Assembly: GCF_036549475.1 (NCBI RefSeq) | Contig: NZ_JAZHLI010000008.1 | Coordinates: 1 to 64,000 of the forward strand | DNA from: Aurantimonas sp036549475 | Lineage (GTDB): Bacteria; Pseudomonadota; Alphaproteobacteria; Rhizobiales; Rhizobiaceae | DNA: 64,000 bases | Direction of reading: 5' to 3' | In this document: positions 27,525-37,200 of the stretch, in pieces | How the letters are laid out: each line of letters begins with the position of its first letter | Numbering within the stretch: position 1 is the first letter of the stretch | Translations under genes and position numbers: made by a program | The notes under the pieces: generated by a model | What the model saw: the letters and a program-made list of their open reading frames with translations, nothing else | Database searches by the model: none | Told to the model about the DNA's origin: nothing

Positions 27525-27881
27525 ATGGTTTCCGACACCACTCCCAACAATTTCGAGACCAGCGGCACCCCGGGAGGGGCTTCCAAATCGGCGGACAAGG
27601 CGGATCTGGAGAACCAGATCGACCATCTGCGCAAGGATCTTGCCGGCGTTACCGAGGCGCTGAAGTCGCTCGCCTCACATCAGGCCGACGACGCCCGTCG
27701 CAACGTCTCTGCTCTTCGCGACGACGTCCGCGAGCGGGGTGAGCGCTACATGCAGCAGGCACAGGACGCCGCGTCCGACCTGGAGGAGCAGTTGAGCGAA
27801 CGCGTGCGATCCGAGCCGATCAAGAGCGTCCTGATCGCGGCCGCCGCCGGTTACCTCTACGCGCGCATCTTCCGCCGCTGA
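27525..27881 (+). CDS. DUF883 / ElaB-YqjD-like membrane-anchored stress protein
   Basis: A 118-residue protein: a long amphipathic, probably coiled-coil part (DLENQIDHLRKDLAGVTEALKSLA ... in pieces, residues 27-95) and a C-terminal membrane anchor ending VLIAAAAGYLYARIFRR. This is the plan of ElaB/YqjD proteins, which are stress-induced, sit in the inner membrane and in E. coli bind ribosomes. Start ATG 27525 after GAGGTC. Two bases separate it from the next gene, so the pair is an operon. Confidence 0.75.
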   Translation: MVSDTTPNNFETSGTPGGASKSADKADLENQIDHLRKDLAGVTEALKSLASHQADDARRNVSALRDDVRERGERYMQQAQDAASDLEEQLSERVRSEPIKSVLIAAAAGYLYARIFRR

Positions 27882-27883
27882 TC

Positions 27884-28333
27884 ATGCTCTCCCAGCTGAT
27901 TACGAAGCTGATCACCGGCGAGGCAGGCACTTTCTTCGCACGGATGAAGCGGGTCATGGGGCTCTACGTGGTCATGGCGTTCTTCGCCCTTGCCACGCTC
28001 ATGTCTCTGCTTCTGGCACTCTATGTCTTCTTGGCGCAGGTTTACGGGCCCCTGCCCGCAGCGCTCGGCTTTGCCGCAGTCTGGTTCGTTCTGGTCATCG
28101 TGACCTGGATCGCGGTTATCATCGCGCGTCGCCCACCGAAAAAGCGGGCCGACGACAGGCTCCAGCGGGATATCGCGTCCATCGCCGGCGTTGCGGCAAT
28201 GTCCAACCTGCCGCTGATCCTGGGAACGGTGAAGCGTCGGAAGAGCCTGCTTCTGCTTCCCGCAGTCGCGGCCGGCGGTTGGGGTATCTGGCGGGCTATC
28301 GGCGCCTACAGACGGGACAGCCGCTACGACTAG
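27884..28333 (+). CDS. Phage-holin-like / DUF1469-type membrane protein
   Basis: A 149-residue inner-membrane protein. Residues 1-20 are amphipathic, then come two long hydrophobic helices (about 24-50, MGLYVVMAFFALATLMSLLL, and 56-80, LGFAAVWFVLVIVTWIAVII), a basic loop (RRPPKKRADDRLQRD) and a third weaker helix near 118-135. This is the common partner of ElaB/YqjD-type proteins (phage holin family, DUF1469) and has no link to a prophage here. It is coupled to the upstream gene. Confidence 0.7.
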   Translation: MLSQLITKLITGEAGTFFARMKRVMGLYVVMAFFALATLMSLLLALYVFLAQVYGPLPAALGFAAVWFVLVIVTWIAVIIARRPPKKRADDRLQRDIASIAGVAAMSNLPLILGTVKRRKSLLLLPAVAAGGWGIWRAIGAYRRDSRYD

Positions 28334-28403
28334 GGATCTGGCGCCTCAAGGCGCCAGCCCGATTTGGGACCGAAGGCTTTCGGCAACAGAACGAGGTGGT
28401 TCA

Positions 28404-28850
28404 ATGACCAGACCGACGATCGATCACGACACGTGGATCCTCGTTGCGGATGGGCAGAAGGCTCTGTTTCTCCGGAACGACGGTGACGACGAGCTTCGGA
28501 ACTTTACCGTCTGCCGGGTCGAAGAACAGGACAACCCGCCGACCCGCGACCAGGGGGCCGATCGCCCCGGTCGTATGGGCGACGCGGGGTCCGCGCACCG
28601 CTCGGCGGTTGCCGACACCGACTGGCATCAGCTCGCCGAGGATCGCTTTGCCAAGGATCTCGGCGAGATGCTTTACAAGATGGCGCACAAGAACCGGTTC
28701 CAGAAGCTGGTGATCGTCGCGCCGCCCCGGATCCTCGGTGAGCTTCGTCACGAACTGCACAAGGAAGTGCTGGACCGGGTCGTAGGCGAAGTGCCGAAGA
28801 CTCTGACCAATCATCCGATTGATCGGATCGAGACGCTCCTCGGCGACTGA
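28404..28850 (+). CDS. Host-attachment family protein (AtsE-like, PF10116 type)
   Basis: A 148-residue soluble protein. It starts TWILVADGQKALFLRNDGDDEL, has a variable charged middle with RDQGADRPGRMGD, and ends with FQKLVIVAPPRILGELRHEL and a helical tail. This is the pattern of the family named for attachment to host cells in Agrobacterium. The fold resembles the eRF1/Rel-type release-factor domain, so the cellular role may differ from the name. Start ATG 28404 after GAGGTGG. It sits among stress genes on the same strand. Confidence 0.75.
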   Translation: MTRPTIDHDTWILVADGQKALFLRNDGDDELRNFTVCRVEEQDNPPTRDQGADRPGRMGDAGSAHRSAVADTDWHQLAEDRFAKDLGEMLYKMAHKNRFQKLVIVAPPRILGELRHELHKEVLDRVVGEVPKTLTNHPIDRIETLLGD

Positions 28851-28916
28851 CGCGGCGTGCGCCGAATGCCAGATTCCTGGCCCTTTTTATCCAGCAGAAT
28901 TTTTGAGGAATTTCCT

Positions 28917-29156
28917 ATGTCCAAGATTGATCCGGAGCGCGCCCGCCAGGGCGAAAAGGGCACACCCGTCCTGATGATTCTCCTCGCCGGTCTGGCGCTT
29001 TGTGCCGTCGTGTTCGCCGGTCTTGGAATCTACGCCTGGACGATGCCCGACGACACGATTGGGGCCGGGAGTGAAGTTGCCGAAGAACAGGTCGAAGCTC
29101 CCGCGGCCAATGGCGACGACCTCGTGACTCCGCAGGAGTCCGAGACTGCCCAGTAG
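28917..29156 (+). CDS. Small single-helix membrane protein, unknown
   Basis: A 79-residue protein with a short charged N-terminus (MSKIDPERARQGEKG), one membrane helix (about residues 17-43, VLMILLAGLALCAVVFAGLG) and an acidic periplasmic tail (SEVAEEQVEAPAANGDD). No family recognised. ATG 28917 has AGGA eight bases upstream. It lies between the attachment-like gene and another unknown gene, all on the same strand. Confidence 0.6.
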   Translation: MSKIDPERARQGEKGTPVLMILLAGLALCAVVFAGLGIYAWTMPDDTIGAGSEVAEEQVEAPAANGDDLVTPQESETAQ

Positions 29157-29210
29157 TTAAGCCATGCGACATGCGTTCCTGACCGGGGCGCGAACCACAG
29201 GAGACGCGTC

Positions 29211-29579
29211 ATGTCCGATCCGAACGAACATCCGCAGAGCGAGGTGGTTGCCATCGATCAGGAGCCCGGTGGCGACGCAGACCAGCCGGGCATCGCCCAG
29301 CCAATCTCGCGCGACGAGATCGATGACCTCATCAACAATTCCCAGATGCCGATCGAGGAGCGCGAAGCGCGGCTTCACGAGATCGCGCAGCGCCTCGGCA
29401 CCCGAGAGAACATCGATCTCGGCGACGAATTCGATCCGATGCGCGAGCAGGTCAACGAGGCGCTCAACATGCTGGCGAGCGGCGGCCACAGCTATGGCAC
29501 GCTGGACAGCACCGGTTTCGACCCGGACGATCGGTCCGACTCCCAGCCCGCGGACGATACGGGCCCGTCCAAGGTCTGA
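29211..29579 (+). CDS. Acidic soluble protein, unknown
   Basis: A 122-residue, strongly acidic protein with no membrane segment. The middle is predicted helical (ISRDEIDDLINNSQMPIEER, EARLHEIAQRLGTRENIDLG) and both ends are Asp/Pro/Gly-rich and probably disordered. No family recognised. ATG 29211 has AGGAG seven bases upstream, a strong site. A perfect terminator hairpin follows the next 60 bases, closing the rightward stress block. Confidence 0.65.
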   Translation: MSDPNEHPQSEVVAIDQEPGGDADQPGIAQPISRDEIDDLINNSQMPIEEREARLHEIAQRLGTRENIDLGDEFDPMREQVNEALNMLASGGHSYGTLDSTGFDPDDRSDSQPADDTGPSKV

Positions 29580-29638
29580 CACCCGCGCACATAGTACCGG
29601 CGCGCCGGCCACCGGCGAGTTCGATTATCCATCTTCGG

Positions 29639-29667
29639 GAGGTGCGGTCCCGCCGCACCTCTCTTTG
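29639..29667 (+). terminator. Rho-independent-type terminator after the unknown acidic gene
   Basis: Perfect 9-bp stem GAGGTGCGG / CCGCACCTC with a 5-base loop, followed by TCTTTGCGTTT on the plus strand. It separates the rightward stress block from the convergent lipid kinase gene. Confidence 0.7.
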
Positions 29668-29671
29668 CGTT

Positions 29672-30586
29672 TCAGCGCAGGTAGGTAGCGTCGGATGGGA
29701 CCAGCACGCTCAGGCCCAGCGGCCGGAGCGTGACCGTCATCTCCGGTTCGATATCCACCAGCTCGCCATCGCGGACAGCCCGTTTGTGGTGGTGGCGTCC
29801 CTCGTAGAAAATCCGGACCTCCTGCGCGGTCGTCACCTTCAGGCTGGAATTCTGGCGCCAGCCGCCGAGCATGATGTCGACGGCGACCTTCAGTACCGAA
29901 CGCAGATCGCGGTCGACGCAGATATAGATGCCGAGCTCGCCGCCCTTCGGGTCGTCGGCATAGGGAATGTGCCCGTCGCCATAGAGGTTGTTGGAGATCG
30001 CCACTGCCGGCGTGGTGATCCGCTGGACGACACCATCGATTTCCAGTTCCAGATCAACGACAGGAAAGCGCCGCAGCGCCATGAACACCGCCCGGCTGGT
30101 GGCAATCAGCTTGCCGATCCGCGAGGCGTAGGTGATGCGTTTGCGCATCCGAACCATGCGAGCATGCAGCCCCACGGCATATTGGTGGACGAAGGGCTTG
30201 CCGTTGACTGCGGCGATGTCCACGGCGGTGATCTCGCCGGAAGCGAGCGCCGCCACGGCCTGCTCCAGCGCCAGCGGGATCTGCAGCGTCCGGGCAAACA
30301 GATTCATCGTGCCAGCCGGGAGGATGCCGAGCGCGATCCGCCCATCTGTCAGCGCCTCGGCCGCAGCGGACACGGTGCCATCGCCGCCACCGACGAGGAG
30401 CACGTCGAGATCGTCCCGGGCCGCCGCCTTCGTGATCGATGCGACGATCTCTTCGCCGGAACAGCTTTCGACCGTCAGCTCATGACCATGAACCTGGAAC
30501 TCGTCATGCAGCAATGCGGCCAGCTGCTCGAGATTGGTCGTCTTCAGGCTGCCGCCGTCACGATTGAGGAGGGCGAGAATCTTCAT
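29672..30586 (-). CDS. Diacylglycerol/sphingosine kinase-like lipid kinase (YegS/DagK family)
   Basis: A 304-residue cytosolic lipid kinase of the DAGK catalytic family. The nucleotide-binding motif VGGGDGTVSAAAEAL is near residue 65-80, followed by ALGILPAGTMNLFARTL. The C-terminal beta-rich domain includes AVAISNNLYGDG. The substrate is probably diacylglycerol, phosphatidylglycerol or another lipid with a free hydroxyl. The ATG at 30586 gives the expected N-terminus MKILALLNRDGG. It stands alone, convergent with the stress block. Confidence 0.85.
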   Translation of the reverse strand: MKILALLNRDGGSLKTTNLEQLAALLHDEFQVHGHELTVESCSGEEIVASITKAAARDDLDVLLVGGGDGTVSAAAEALTDGRIALGILPAGTMNLFARTLQIPLALEQAVAALASGEITAVDIAAVNGKPFVHQYAVGLHARMVRMRKRITYASRIGKLIATSRAVFMALRRFPVVDLELEIDGVVQRITTPAVAISNNLYGDGHIPYADDPKGGELGIYICVDRDLRSVLKVAVDIMLGGWRQNSSLKVTTAQEVRIFYEGRHHHKRAVRDGELVDIEPEMTVTLRPLGLSVLVPSDATYLR

Positions 30587-30704
30587 GTCGGCTTTCCGGG
30601 GAGCGATTGCAGGGGTCGTGCGGCCGACCACTAACTAGGTCGCTTCTGTAACACGGCTAACCCCCGGAAACAGCAGGCGACGACATTCGTAATGGTTGCC
30701 GATC

Positions 30705-30730
30705 GGAACCATTCCCGCTGGGTGGACATT
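30705..30730 (+). promoter_or_regulatory. Near-consensus EcfG promoter
   Basis: GGAAC (30705-30709), a 17-base spacer and CATT (30727-30730), one mismatch to CGTT, located 60 bases before the DUF1328 gene. DUF1328 proteins are often stress-induced, which fits. Confidence 0.4.
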
Positions 30731-30790
30731 CTCTGTCATTATACCGCCAATAGGCGCGCGTTCCCGCTCGCCGGCTCAAGGGAGATCGCC

Positions 30791-30955
30791 ATGATCGAAT
30801 GGATCGTCATTCTGCTTATCGTCGCCGCCGTCGCCAGCCTGCTCGGCTTTCGCGGCGTGGCTGGCGCGTCCGCCAGCATCGCGAAAATCCTGATCTTCAT
30901 CGTGCTGGTGGGACTGCTTCTGATGCTGCTGTTCGGCGTGCTCATTTTCGCCTGA
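30791..30955 (+). CDS. DUF1328 (YtjA-like) small membrane protein
   Basis: A 54-residue protein made of two hydrophobic helices around a GFRGVAGASASIAK loop, which is the DUF1328/YtjA signature. ATG 30791 follows GGAGA with six bases spacing. Function unknown in the family; expression is often linked to stationary phase or stress. A near-consensus EcfG promoter precedes it. Confidence 0.85.
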   Translation: MIEWIVILLIVAAVASLLGFRGVAGASASIAKILIFIVLVGLLLMLLFGVLIFA

Positions 30956-31145
30956 CACGGTCAGAAGCACACGGGAGGGACATTGCCCGCCCGAGGGCGA
31001 TCCGGTCGCAAAAATCGGCGCTCTCACCGGGAACCTAACGGGCCGCCAGTTCTTCCTAGGCCAGATGCCGCGCGACACATGTTTTCGACGACTCTATGCC
31101 GCGCGGCTATCGCCTATCGGAACCAATAGACCAGGAGGTCTTACC

Positions 31146-32678
31146 ATGATCCGCAAGTTGCTTGCCACCACCGCTCTCGCATCTGTCATCGCAACCGGTG
31201 CGTACGCGCAGGACGCCGCCGGCACGCCGGCCGCGACCGCTCCGGCCCAGGCCGAAGCTCCGGGTATCGCCACATCGACCGCATCGGCGGGTCAGTCCGG
31301 CAACTACCTGCGCAACCTGACGGCCGATGAGTACCTCGCATCGGAAATCAACGGTAAGACTATCTATGCCAGCGAAGCCGAGGATGCCGAGACGGTCGGC
31401 GAAGTCGAAAATCTCCTCGTCGGCAGTGACGGCACGATCGTCGCAGCCATCGTAAGTGCCACGGTCAACGAGGAGTCGCGCCGGGTTGCGATCCCGTTTG
31501 ACCAGATCTCCTGGTCGATGAACCAGGATCTGGAGGTGCGTGCGGTACTCAGGGATGGCGTGGAGTTGGCCCAGGCGCCCGAATTCACCATGCCGGAAGC
31601 CGTCGAGGCCGCCGCGACTGATACGGGCGTGAGCAATGATGCCGTGAGCACGGGGACTGCTTCCACGCAGCAGCCCGAAACCGCTGCTGCTCCGGCAGCT
31701 CCTGCGGACACGGCCGGCACGGCGTCGCAGCCGATCGAGACCGCATCGGCCGCCGACGGCGAATATGCGCGCAGCGTCGGTCCGGACCAGTATCTCAGCC
31801 AGAACCTTGTCGGAGCGGTGGTCTACTCTGGTCCGGGCGAGGATGCAGAAAGCGTCGGTGATATCGCCGATCTGGTGATCTCCTCCGATGGCCAGGTTGA
31901 AGCGGGCATTGTTGGCGTCGGTGGCTTCCTCGGCATCGGCGAAAAGGATGTTGCGGTACCGTTCGACCGCCTGCAGATGACCCGACAGGATGACGAGATC
32001 CGCGTTGTCGCTTCGGCGTCGCGTGAGGAACTCGAGCAGGCCACGTCCTTCGAGGACGAGCGCCCGGCCGAGATTGCGGCATCTCAGGGTGTTGAAGCCA
32101 CCGATACCGCCGCAGCACCGATGGAGCCCACCGAGCGCGTCGCGCTCGGCTCGGACGAGACGACGGAAGCCCTTGAGGGTGCCGCCGCAGCGACGGGTTC
32201 GGACGCCGGTACGGAAACGGCAACCAACACCAACGCAGAGAGCGAGACCACCGCGTCCCTCGGTGGCATCTCGGAGCGCTCGCAGATGCAGCCCGTCACG
32301 GACGCGGCCGAGCTTACGGCGGACAATCTGTTGGGGACGACGGTGTACGGTCCGGACGACTCCACGGTCGGTGACATCGGCGACATCGCGATCAGCCCCG
32401 AAGGTCAGGTCGACGCCGTGATTGTCGACGTGGGTGGCTTCCTCGGCATTGGCGAGAAGCAGGTCGCGGTTTCCATGGACAACCTGCAGTTCATGCGGGA
32501 CGCGAACGGCTCCATGTATCTCTACACGCAGTTCACCGAGGAACAGCTCGAGAACGCGCCTGAGTACAACGCCGACACCTACGCGGAAAACCGCGGGACC
32601 ATGCGGATCCAGAACAACGGCATGACTGGTCAGACTGAGATGGCGCCGACATCCGATACTCCTGGCATCGCCGACTGA
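31146..32678 (+). CDS. Secreted triple PRC-barrel protein
   Basis: A 510-residue exported protein. Signal peptide ends GAYA-Q. Three PRC-barrel-like domains follow, at about residues 60-150, 215-300 and 375-470, joined by Ala/Thr/Glu-rich low-complexity linkers. Each has an Asp/Glu-rich start (YASEAEDAETVGEVENLLV; YSGPGEDAESVGDIADLVI; YGPDDSTVGDIGDIAI). The second and third share VGGFLGIGEK exactly, pointing to internal duplication. PRC-barrels are common in Rhizobiales periplasmic stress proteins; three in one chain is unusual. AGGAGG eight bases before the ATG is a strong ribosome binding site. A clear terminator follows. Confidence 0.85.
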   Translation: MIRKLLATTALASVIATGAYAQDAAGTPAATAPAQAEAPGIATSTASAGQSGNYLRNLTADEYLASEINGKTIYASEAEDAETVGEVENLLVGSDGTIVAAIVSATVNEESRRVAIPFDQISWSMNQDLEVRAVLRDGVELAQAPEFTMPEAVEAAATDTGVSNDAVSTGTASTQQPETAAAPAAPADTAGTASQPIETASAADGEYARSVGPDQYLSQNLVGAVVYSGPGEDAESVGDIADLVISSDGQVEAGIVGVGGFLGIGEKDVAVPFDRLQMTRQDDEIRVVASASREELEQATSFEDERPAEIAASQGVEATDTAAAPMEPTERVALGSDETTEALEGAAAATGSDAGTETATNTNAESETTASLGGISERSQMQPVTDAAELTADNLLGTTVYGPDDSTVGDIGDIAISPEGQVDAVIVDVGGFLGIGEKQVAVSMDNLQFMRDANGSMYLYTQFTEEQLENAPEYNADTYAENRGTMRIQNNGMTGQTEMAPTSDTPGIAD

Positions 32679-32698
32679 GCGATACGCGTCGCAACATC

Positions 32699-32730
32699 GA
32701 AAGGGTCCGCTACAAGGCGGGCCCTTTTTT
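32699..32730 (+). terminator. Terminator after the PRC-barrel gene
   Basis: Stem AAAGGGTCCGC / GCGGGCCCTTT (one G-T pair), short loop, then a run of six T. This is a classical intrinsic terminator 20 bases downstream of the gene's stop. Confidence 0.85.
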
Positions 32731-32912
32731 GCGTCCGGATGCGACCGAAAGGCGCAGTCGATGCGGCGAATGCCGCCCTTGTGATCGCGAGGTTGCGTCT
32801 GGATTACAGTTCGTAACAAAACCAGCGGGAAATGGTCGGAATCTCCCCTATAGTGTCGGCATCTGATGGCGTCGCTCGGGCGCTGCACAAACATCGACGC
32901 CTCAAGGTGCCC

Positions 32913-34256
32913 ATGGGTTTTCTGAAGCAGATCCTCGTGACGATACTGGTTCTCGTCGTCGCTGGTGCGGGATACATCAAGTTCGACCCTTCGGCGGGTA
33001 GGGCACTGCTCGATTCCGATCTTCCCCTGCCCGATCAGATGCGGTCGGCGATCCTGTGGATCTCCCCCGAAGCCGGCGAACCCGCCGCGGAAGTGGCCAG
33101 CGGCGAGAGCGGGCCTGGTCGTCGCCGGGGCGGCGGCGGCACCATGGTCGTCACAGCGCCCGTCACCACCGGCTCCACCCGCACCCAGATGCGGTCCATC
33201 GGCAGCGGCGAAGCGGCGCGCTCGGTCGTCGTCCATCCGGACAACACCACCGGCATCATCGAGGAGGTTGCGGTGCAATCGGCCGATGTCGTGGAGGAAG
33301 GGACCGTGCTCGTGCGGCTGGAACGGGCGAGCGAGGAACTGGCGGTCGACCGGGCGCGGATCGCGCTCGACGCGGCCGAGGACAAGGTCGCCCGTTTCGA
33401 GCGGCTGCGCCAGGCCAACACGCTCAGCGCCGTCGAAGTCAACGACGTGATGCGCGAGCGCGACAATGCCAGGCTCGACCTGCGGGCCGCCGAGATCGCG
33501 CTGGGCAAGCGCGACATCCGCGCGCCGATCCCCGGGCGGGTCGGCATCATCGCGGTCGACCGCGGCGACCTCGTCTCCACCGACACGGTCATCGCGACGG
33601 TCGACGACCGCGAGCATCTGAAGGTCATCTTCTACACGCCTGAAAGCTTCGTGCAGCAGCTTGCAATCGGCACCAGGGTGGAGGCGGTCTCCACCGCCCA
33701 GCCCGACACGGTCTACGACGGCGAGATCACCGCCATCGACAGCCGCCTCGACGAAGCCAGCCGAACCCTGCGCACGGAAGCGCTGATCGACAACAGTGCC
33801 GACCAGCTGCGCCCCGGCATGTCGTTCAGCGTGTCGCTCTCCCTCGAAGGCGAGACGTTCCTCTCCGTCGATCCCATCTCGGTCGTCTGGGAGCGAACCG
33901 GACCGATCGTCTGGAAAGTCGTCGACGGCAAGGCCGTCAAGGCACCGGTTCGCATCATCGAGCGGACCATCGACCGCGTCCTCGTGGCATCCACCGACCT
34001 TGCGGTCGGCGATACAGTCGTCGTCGAAGGGCTGCAATCGGTCCGCGAAGGCGGCCCGGTGGAGATCCTGAATGGCGGTCCCGAGATCGCCGATCCGGCT
34101 CCCGCCGAGCCGACACCTTCGGCGAGCACCGCGCCGGCAGCGTCGGGCGGCGACAGCCGCGCCACAGCCGAAAGCCTCGTCGGCATCACGAGGGCCGAAG
34201 CCGCCGAACAGCCGCGGACCGGTCAGGATGCGTCTGCCGGAGCCGCACGCCGATGA
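32913..34256 (+). CDS. RND efflux pump periplasmic adaptor (membrane fusion protein)
   Basis: A 447-residue adaptor of the HlyD/AcrA type: N-terminal membrane anchor (residues 5-25), Gly/Arg-rich linker (RRRGGGG), lipoyl and hairpin parts (EEVAVQSADVVEEGTVLVRL, ALDAAEDKVARFERLRQ), the RAPIPGRVGIIAVDRGDLV block and a beta-barrel (LRPGMSFSVSLSLEGE). The C-terminal tail is Pro/Ala-rich. It joins the inner-membrane pump to an outer-membrane channel, which is not encoded here. The ATG at 32913 follows AAGGTG. Its stop overlaps the pump gene's ATG. Confidence 0.92.
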   Translation: MGFLKQILVTILVLVVAGAGYIKFDPSAGRALLDSDLPLPDQMRSAILWISPEAGEPAAEVASGESGPGRRRGGGGTMVVTAPVTTGSTRTQMRSIGSGEAARSVVVHPDNTTGIIEEVAVQSADVVEEGTVLVRLERASEELAVDRARIALDAAEDKVARFERLRQANTLSAVEVNDVMRERDNARLDLRAAEIALGKRDIRAPIPGRVGIIAVDRGDLVSTDTVIATVDDREHLKVIFYTPESFVQQLAIGTRVEAVSTAQPDTVYDGEITAIDSRLDEASRTLRTEALIDNSADQLRPGMSFSVSLSLEGETFLSVDPISVVWERTGPIVWKVVDGKAVKAPVRIIERTIDRVLVASTDLAVGDTVVVEGLQSVREGGPVEILNGGPEIADPAPAEPTPSASTAPAASGGDSRATAESLVGITRAEAAEQPRTGQDASAGAARR

Positions 34257-37200
34257 GCACGCCGCCAAAGCCGGACGGCATCACCGCCTTCACGAGCCTG
34301 TTCATCCGGCGTCCGGTGCTGACCATCGTGGTCAACCTGCTGATCGTGGTTGCGGGTCTGGCTGCCTTCAGCGCCATCGAAGTGCGCGAGCTGCCGAATG
34401 TCGACCGGCCGGTGATCAGCGTTTCCATCGATTTTCCCGGCGCATCCCCCGAGACCGTCGACCGGCAGATCACCGGCGAGATCGAAAGCGCCGTGGCGCG
34501 CGTCTCGGGCATCTCTTCGGTTTCCTCGAAATCGGAATTCGGCGACAGCCGCGTCACGATCGAGTTCACCGACACGACCGACCTCAACGTGGCCGCCAGC
34601 GACGTGCGCAATGCCGTCAGCCGCATCGCCAACTCCCCGCCGGAAGGCGCCGAGGAGCCGCGGATCGTCAAGGCCGATGCCGACGCCCAGGCGATCATGC
34701 GCCTGGCGGTGACCGCACCAACGATGTCGATCGAGGACCTGACGACGCTGGTCGAGGACCGGATCGCCGACCAGCTCGCGGCGGTCGAGGGCGTCGCCGA
34801 CCTCCAGATCTACGGCGAGCGCGAGAAGATCATCTATGTCGACGTCGATCCCGACCAGCTGGCCACGCGCGGCCTGACCCTGGGCAACGTCTCGACGGCT
34901 CTCCAGAACGCGGCGCTCGACGTGCCCGCCGGCTCGCTCGGCTCGCCGTCGCAGGACCTGATCGTGCGGGCCGATGCCAACGTCACCTCGCCCGAGGAGT
35001 TCGAACGCATCTTCCTGGACGACCGTACCCGGCTCCGGGACGTTGCCAGCGTGCGTTTCGGTCCTGACGATGCGGCCTCGCAGCTTCGCCGCAATGGCGA
35101 GACCGGCGTCGGCATGGGCGTCGTGCGGCAGGCCGGATCGAGCACGCTCGACATTTCCGACGGCATCCGCGCGGAAGTCGCCAATCTGAACGACACATTG
35201 CCCGACGGCGTGACCGTCCGCGTCACCAGCGACGACGCGACCTTCATCAATGGCGCCATCCACGAGGTCGAGATCGCGCTGGCCATCTCGGTCGCCGTGG
35301 TGATCTTCGTGATCTTCCTGTTTCTCCTGAACGTCAGGGCGACGATCATTCCGGCCGTCACGATGCCGATCGCGCTGATCGGCGTGGTCGCCTTCATCTA
35401 CCTCGCCGGCTTCTCCATCAACATCCTGACGCTGCTGGCGCTGGTGCTGGCCACCGGCATGGTCGTCGACGACGCCATCATCGTTCTGGAAAACATCGTG
35501 CGCCGCCGTGACATGGGCGCCAGCCCGCAGGCGGCCGCCGTGCTGGGCACGCGCGAGGTGTTCTTCGCCGTGATGTCGACGACGGCCACCCTGGCGGCGG
35601 TCTTCGTGCCGATCTCCTTCCTGCCCGGCCAGGCCGGTGGCCTGTTCCGCGAGTTCGGATTCGTCCTGGCGATGGCGGTGGTGATCTCCTCCTTCATCGC
35701 CCTCACCCTCTGCCCAATGCTGGCCGCCCATCTCCTGAAGTCCCGGGAAGCCGAGCGGCGACCCGGTCCATTCCAGCGCACGGTCCGCTGGGCCGGATCG
35801 CGGCTCGCCGGTCTCTATGCGCTGTCGCTGCGATTCTGCCTCGCCTTCCCGCTGCTGATCGTCGTAGGCGCGGGCATCTTCTCCTTTGCCGCCTATCTGG
35901 TCTTCCTGCAGATGCCGCAGGAACTGACACCGACCGAGGATCGCGGCGTCGTCCTGATGAGCATCAGCGCCCCGCAGGGCGCCAGCCTCGACTATACCAA
36001 TGCCCAGCTTCGCCGCGTCGAGGACGTGGTCATGCCCTATGTCGAGAATGGCGAGGCCGACAACGTCTTCGCGATCTCCGGCCGCGGCTCGGCCAATTCC
36101 GCCTTCCTCGTCGTCTCGCTCAAGGACTGGGCGGTGCGCGCCCGCAGCCAGCAGGAGATCGTCGCCGAGATCAACGGCAAGCTGCGCCGTATCACCGGCG
36201 TGCGGGCCTTCGCCATCCAGCCCAATTCGCTCGGCATCCGCGGCGGCGGCCGTGGCCTGCAATTCGCCGTCGCCGGCCAGAATTTCGAGGAACTGGCGCA
36301 GACCGCCGACAAGCTTCTGGCGGCGATGCAGGCGGATGGCCGCTGGGGCGACGTGCGGCTGTCGGAGGATGCCACCCAGCCGCAATTGTCGGTGCTGATC
36401 GACCGGGCGCGCGCGTCCGATCTGGGCATCGACATCGACGGCCTGGCCACCGCCATGCAGGCGCTGCTCGACGGACGCGAGATCGGCCAGACCTATGTCG
36501 AGGACAAGCAGGTGCCGATCAAGCTGATCGCCAGCTCCGATCCGGTCAACGATCCCGATGACATGCGCAACATCTTCCTCAAGGCCAGCGACGGGCGCAT
36601 CGTACCAATGTCCACTGTGGCCAGCGTCGAGGAGAAGCCGATCGCCCCGGCGCTGACCCGCGAGAACCGGTCGCGCGCGGTCTCGCTGTCGGCCCAGATC
36701 CCCGATGGCTATTCCATCCAGGAAGGCTGGACCGATCTGCAGGTCTTTGCCGAGGATGTCCTGCCGGCGGACCAGCGCCTCGTGCCTCTGGCCGAAGCGG
36801 CGACGCTGAACGAGACCAACAGCGGCCTCGCCCTCGTCTTCGGCTTCGCCGTCGTCATCATCATCCTCGTCCTGGCCGCGCAGTTCGAGAGCTTCGTCTC
36901 GGCCTTCATCATCATCGCGACAGTGCCGCTGGGCGTCGCCTGCGCCATCTTCGCGCTCGATTTCTTCGGCATGAGCCTCAATCTCTACAGCCAGATCGGG
37001 CTGGTACTGCTGGTCGGCATCATGGCCAAGAACGGCATCCTGATCGTGGAATTCGCCAACCAGCTGCGGGAAGAAGGCCTTCCGGTCCGGGAGGCGATCG
37101 AGCAGGCGGCGCTGATCCGGCTGCGGCCGGTGATGATGACCATGATCGCCACCGTCGTCGGCGGCGTGCCGCTGGTTCTCGCCTCGGGGGCCGGCGCCGA

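Noticed and set aside
27884..28333. Prophage remnant because of the holin-like gene
   Set aside because: No other phage gene nearby; this family is a normal chromosomal partner of ElaB/YqjD-like proteins.
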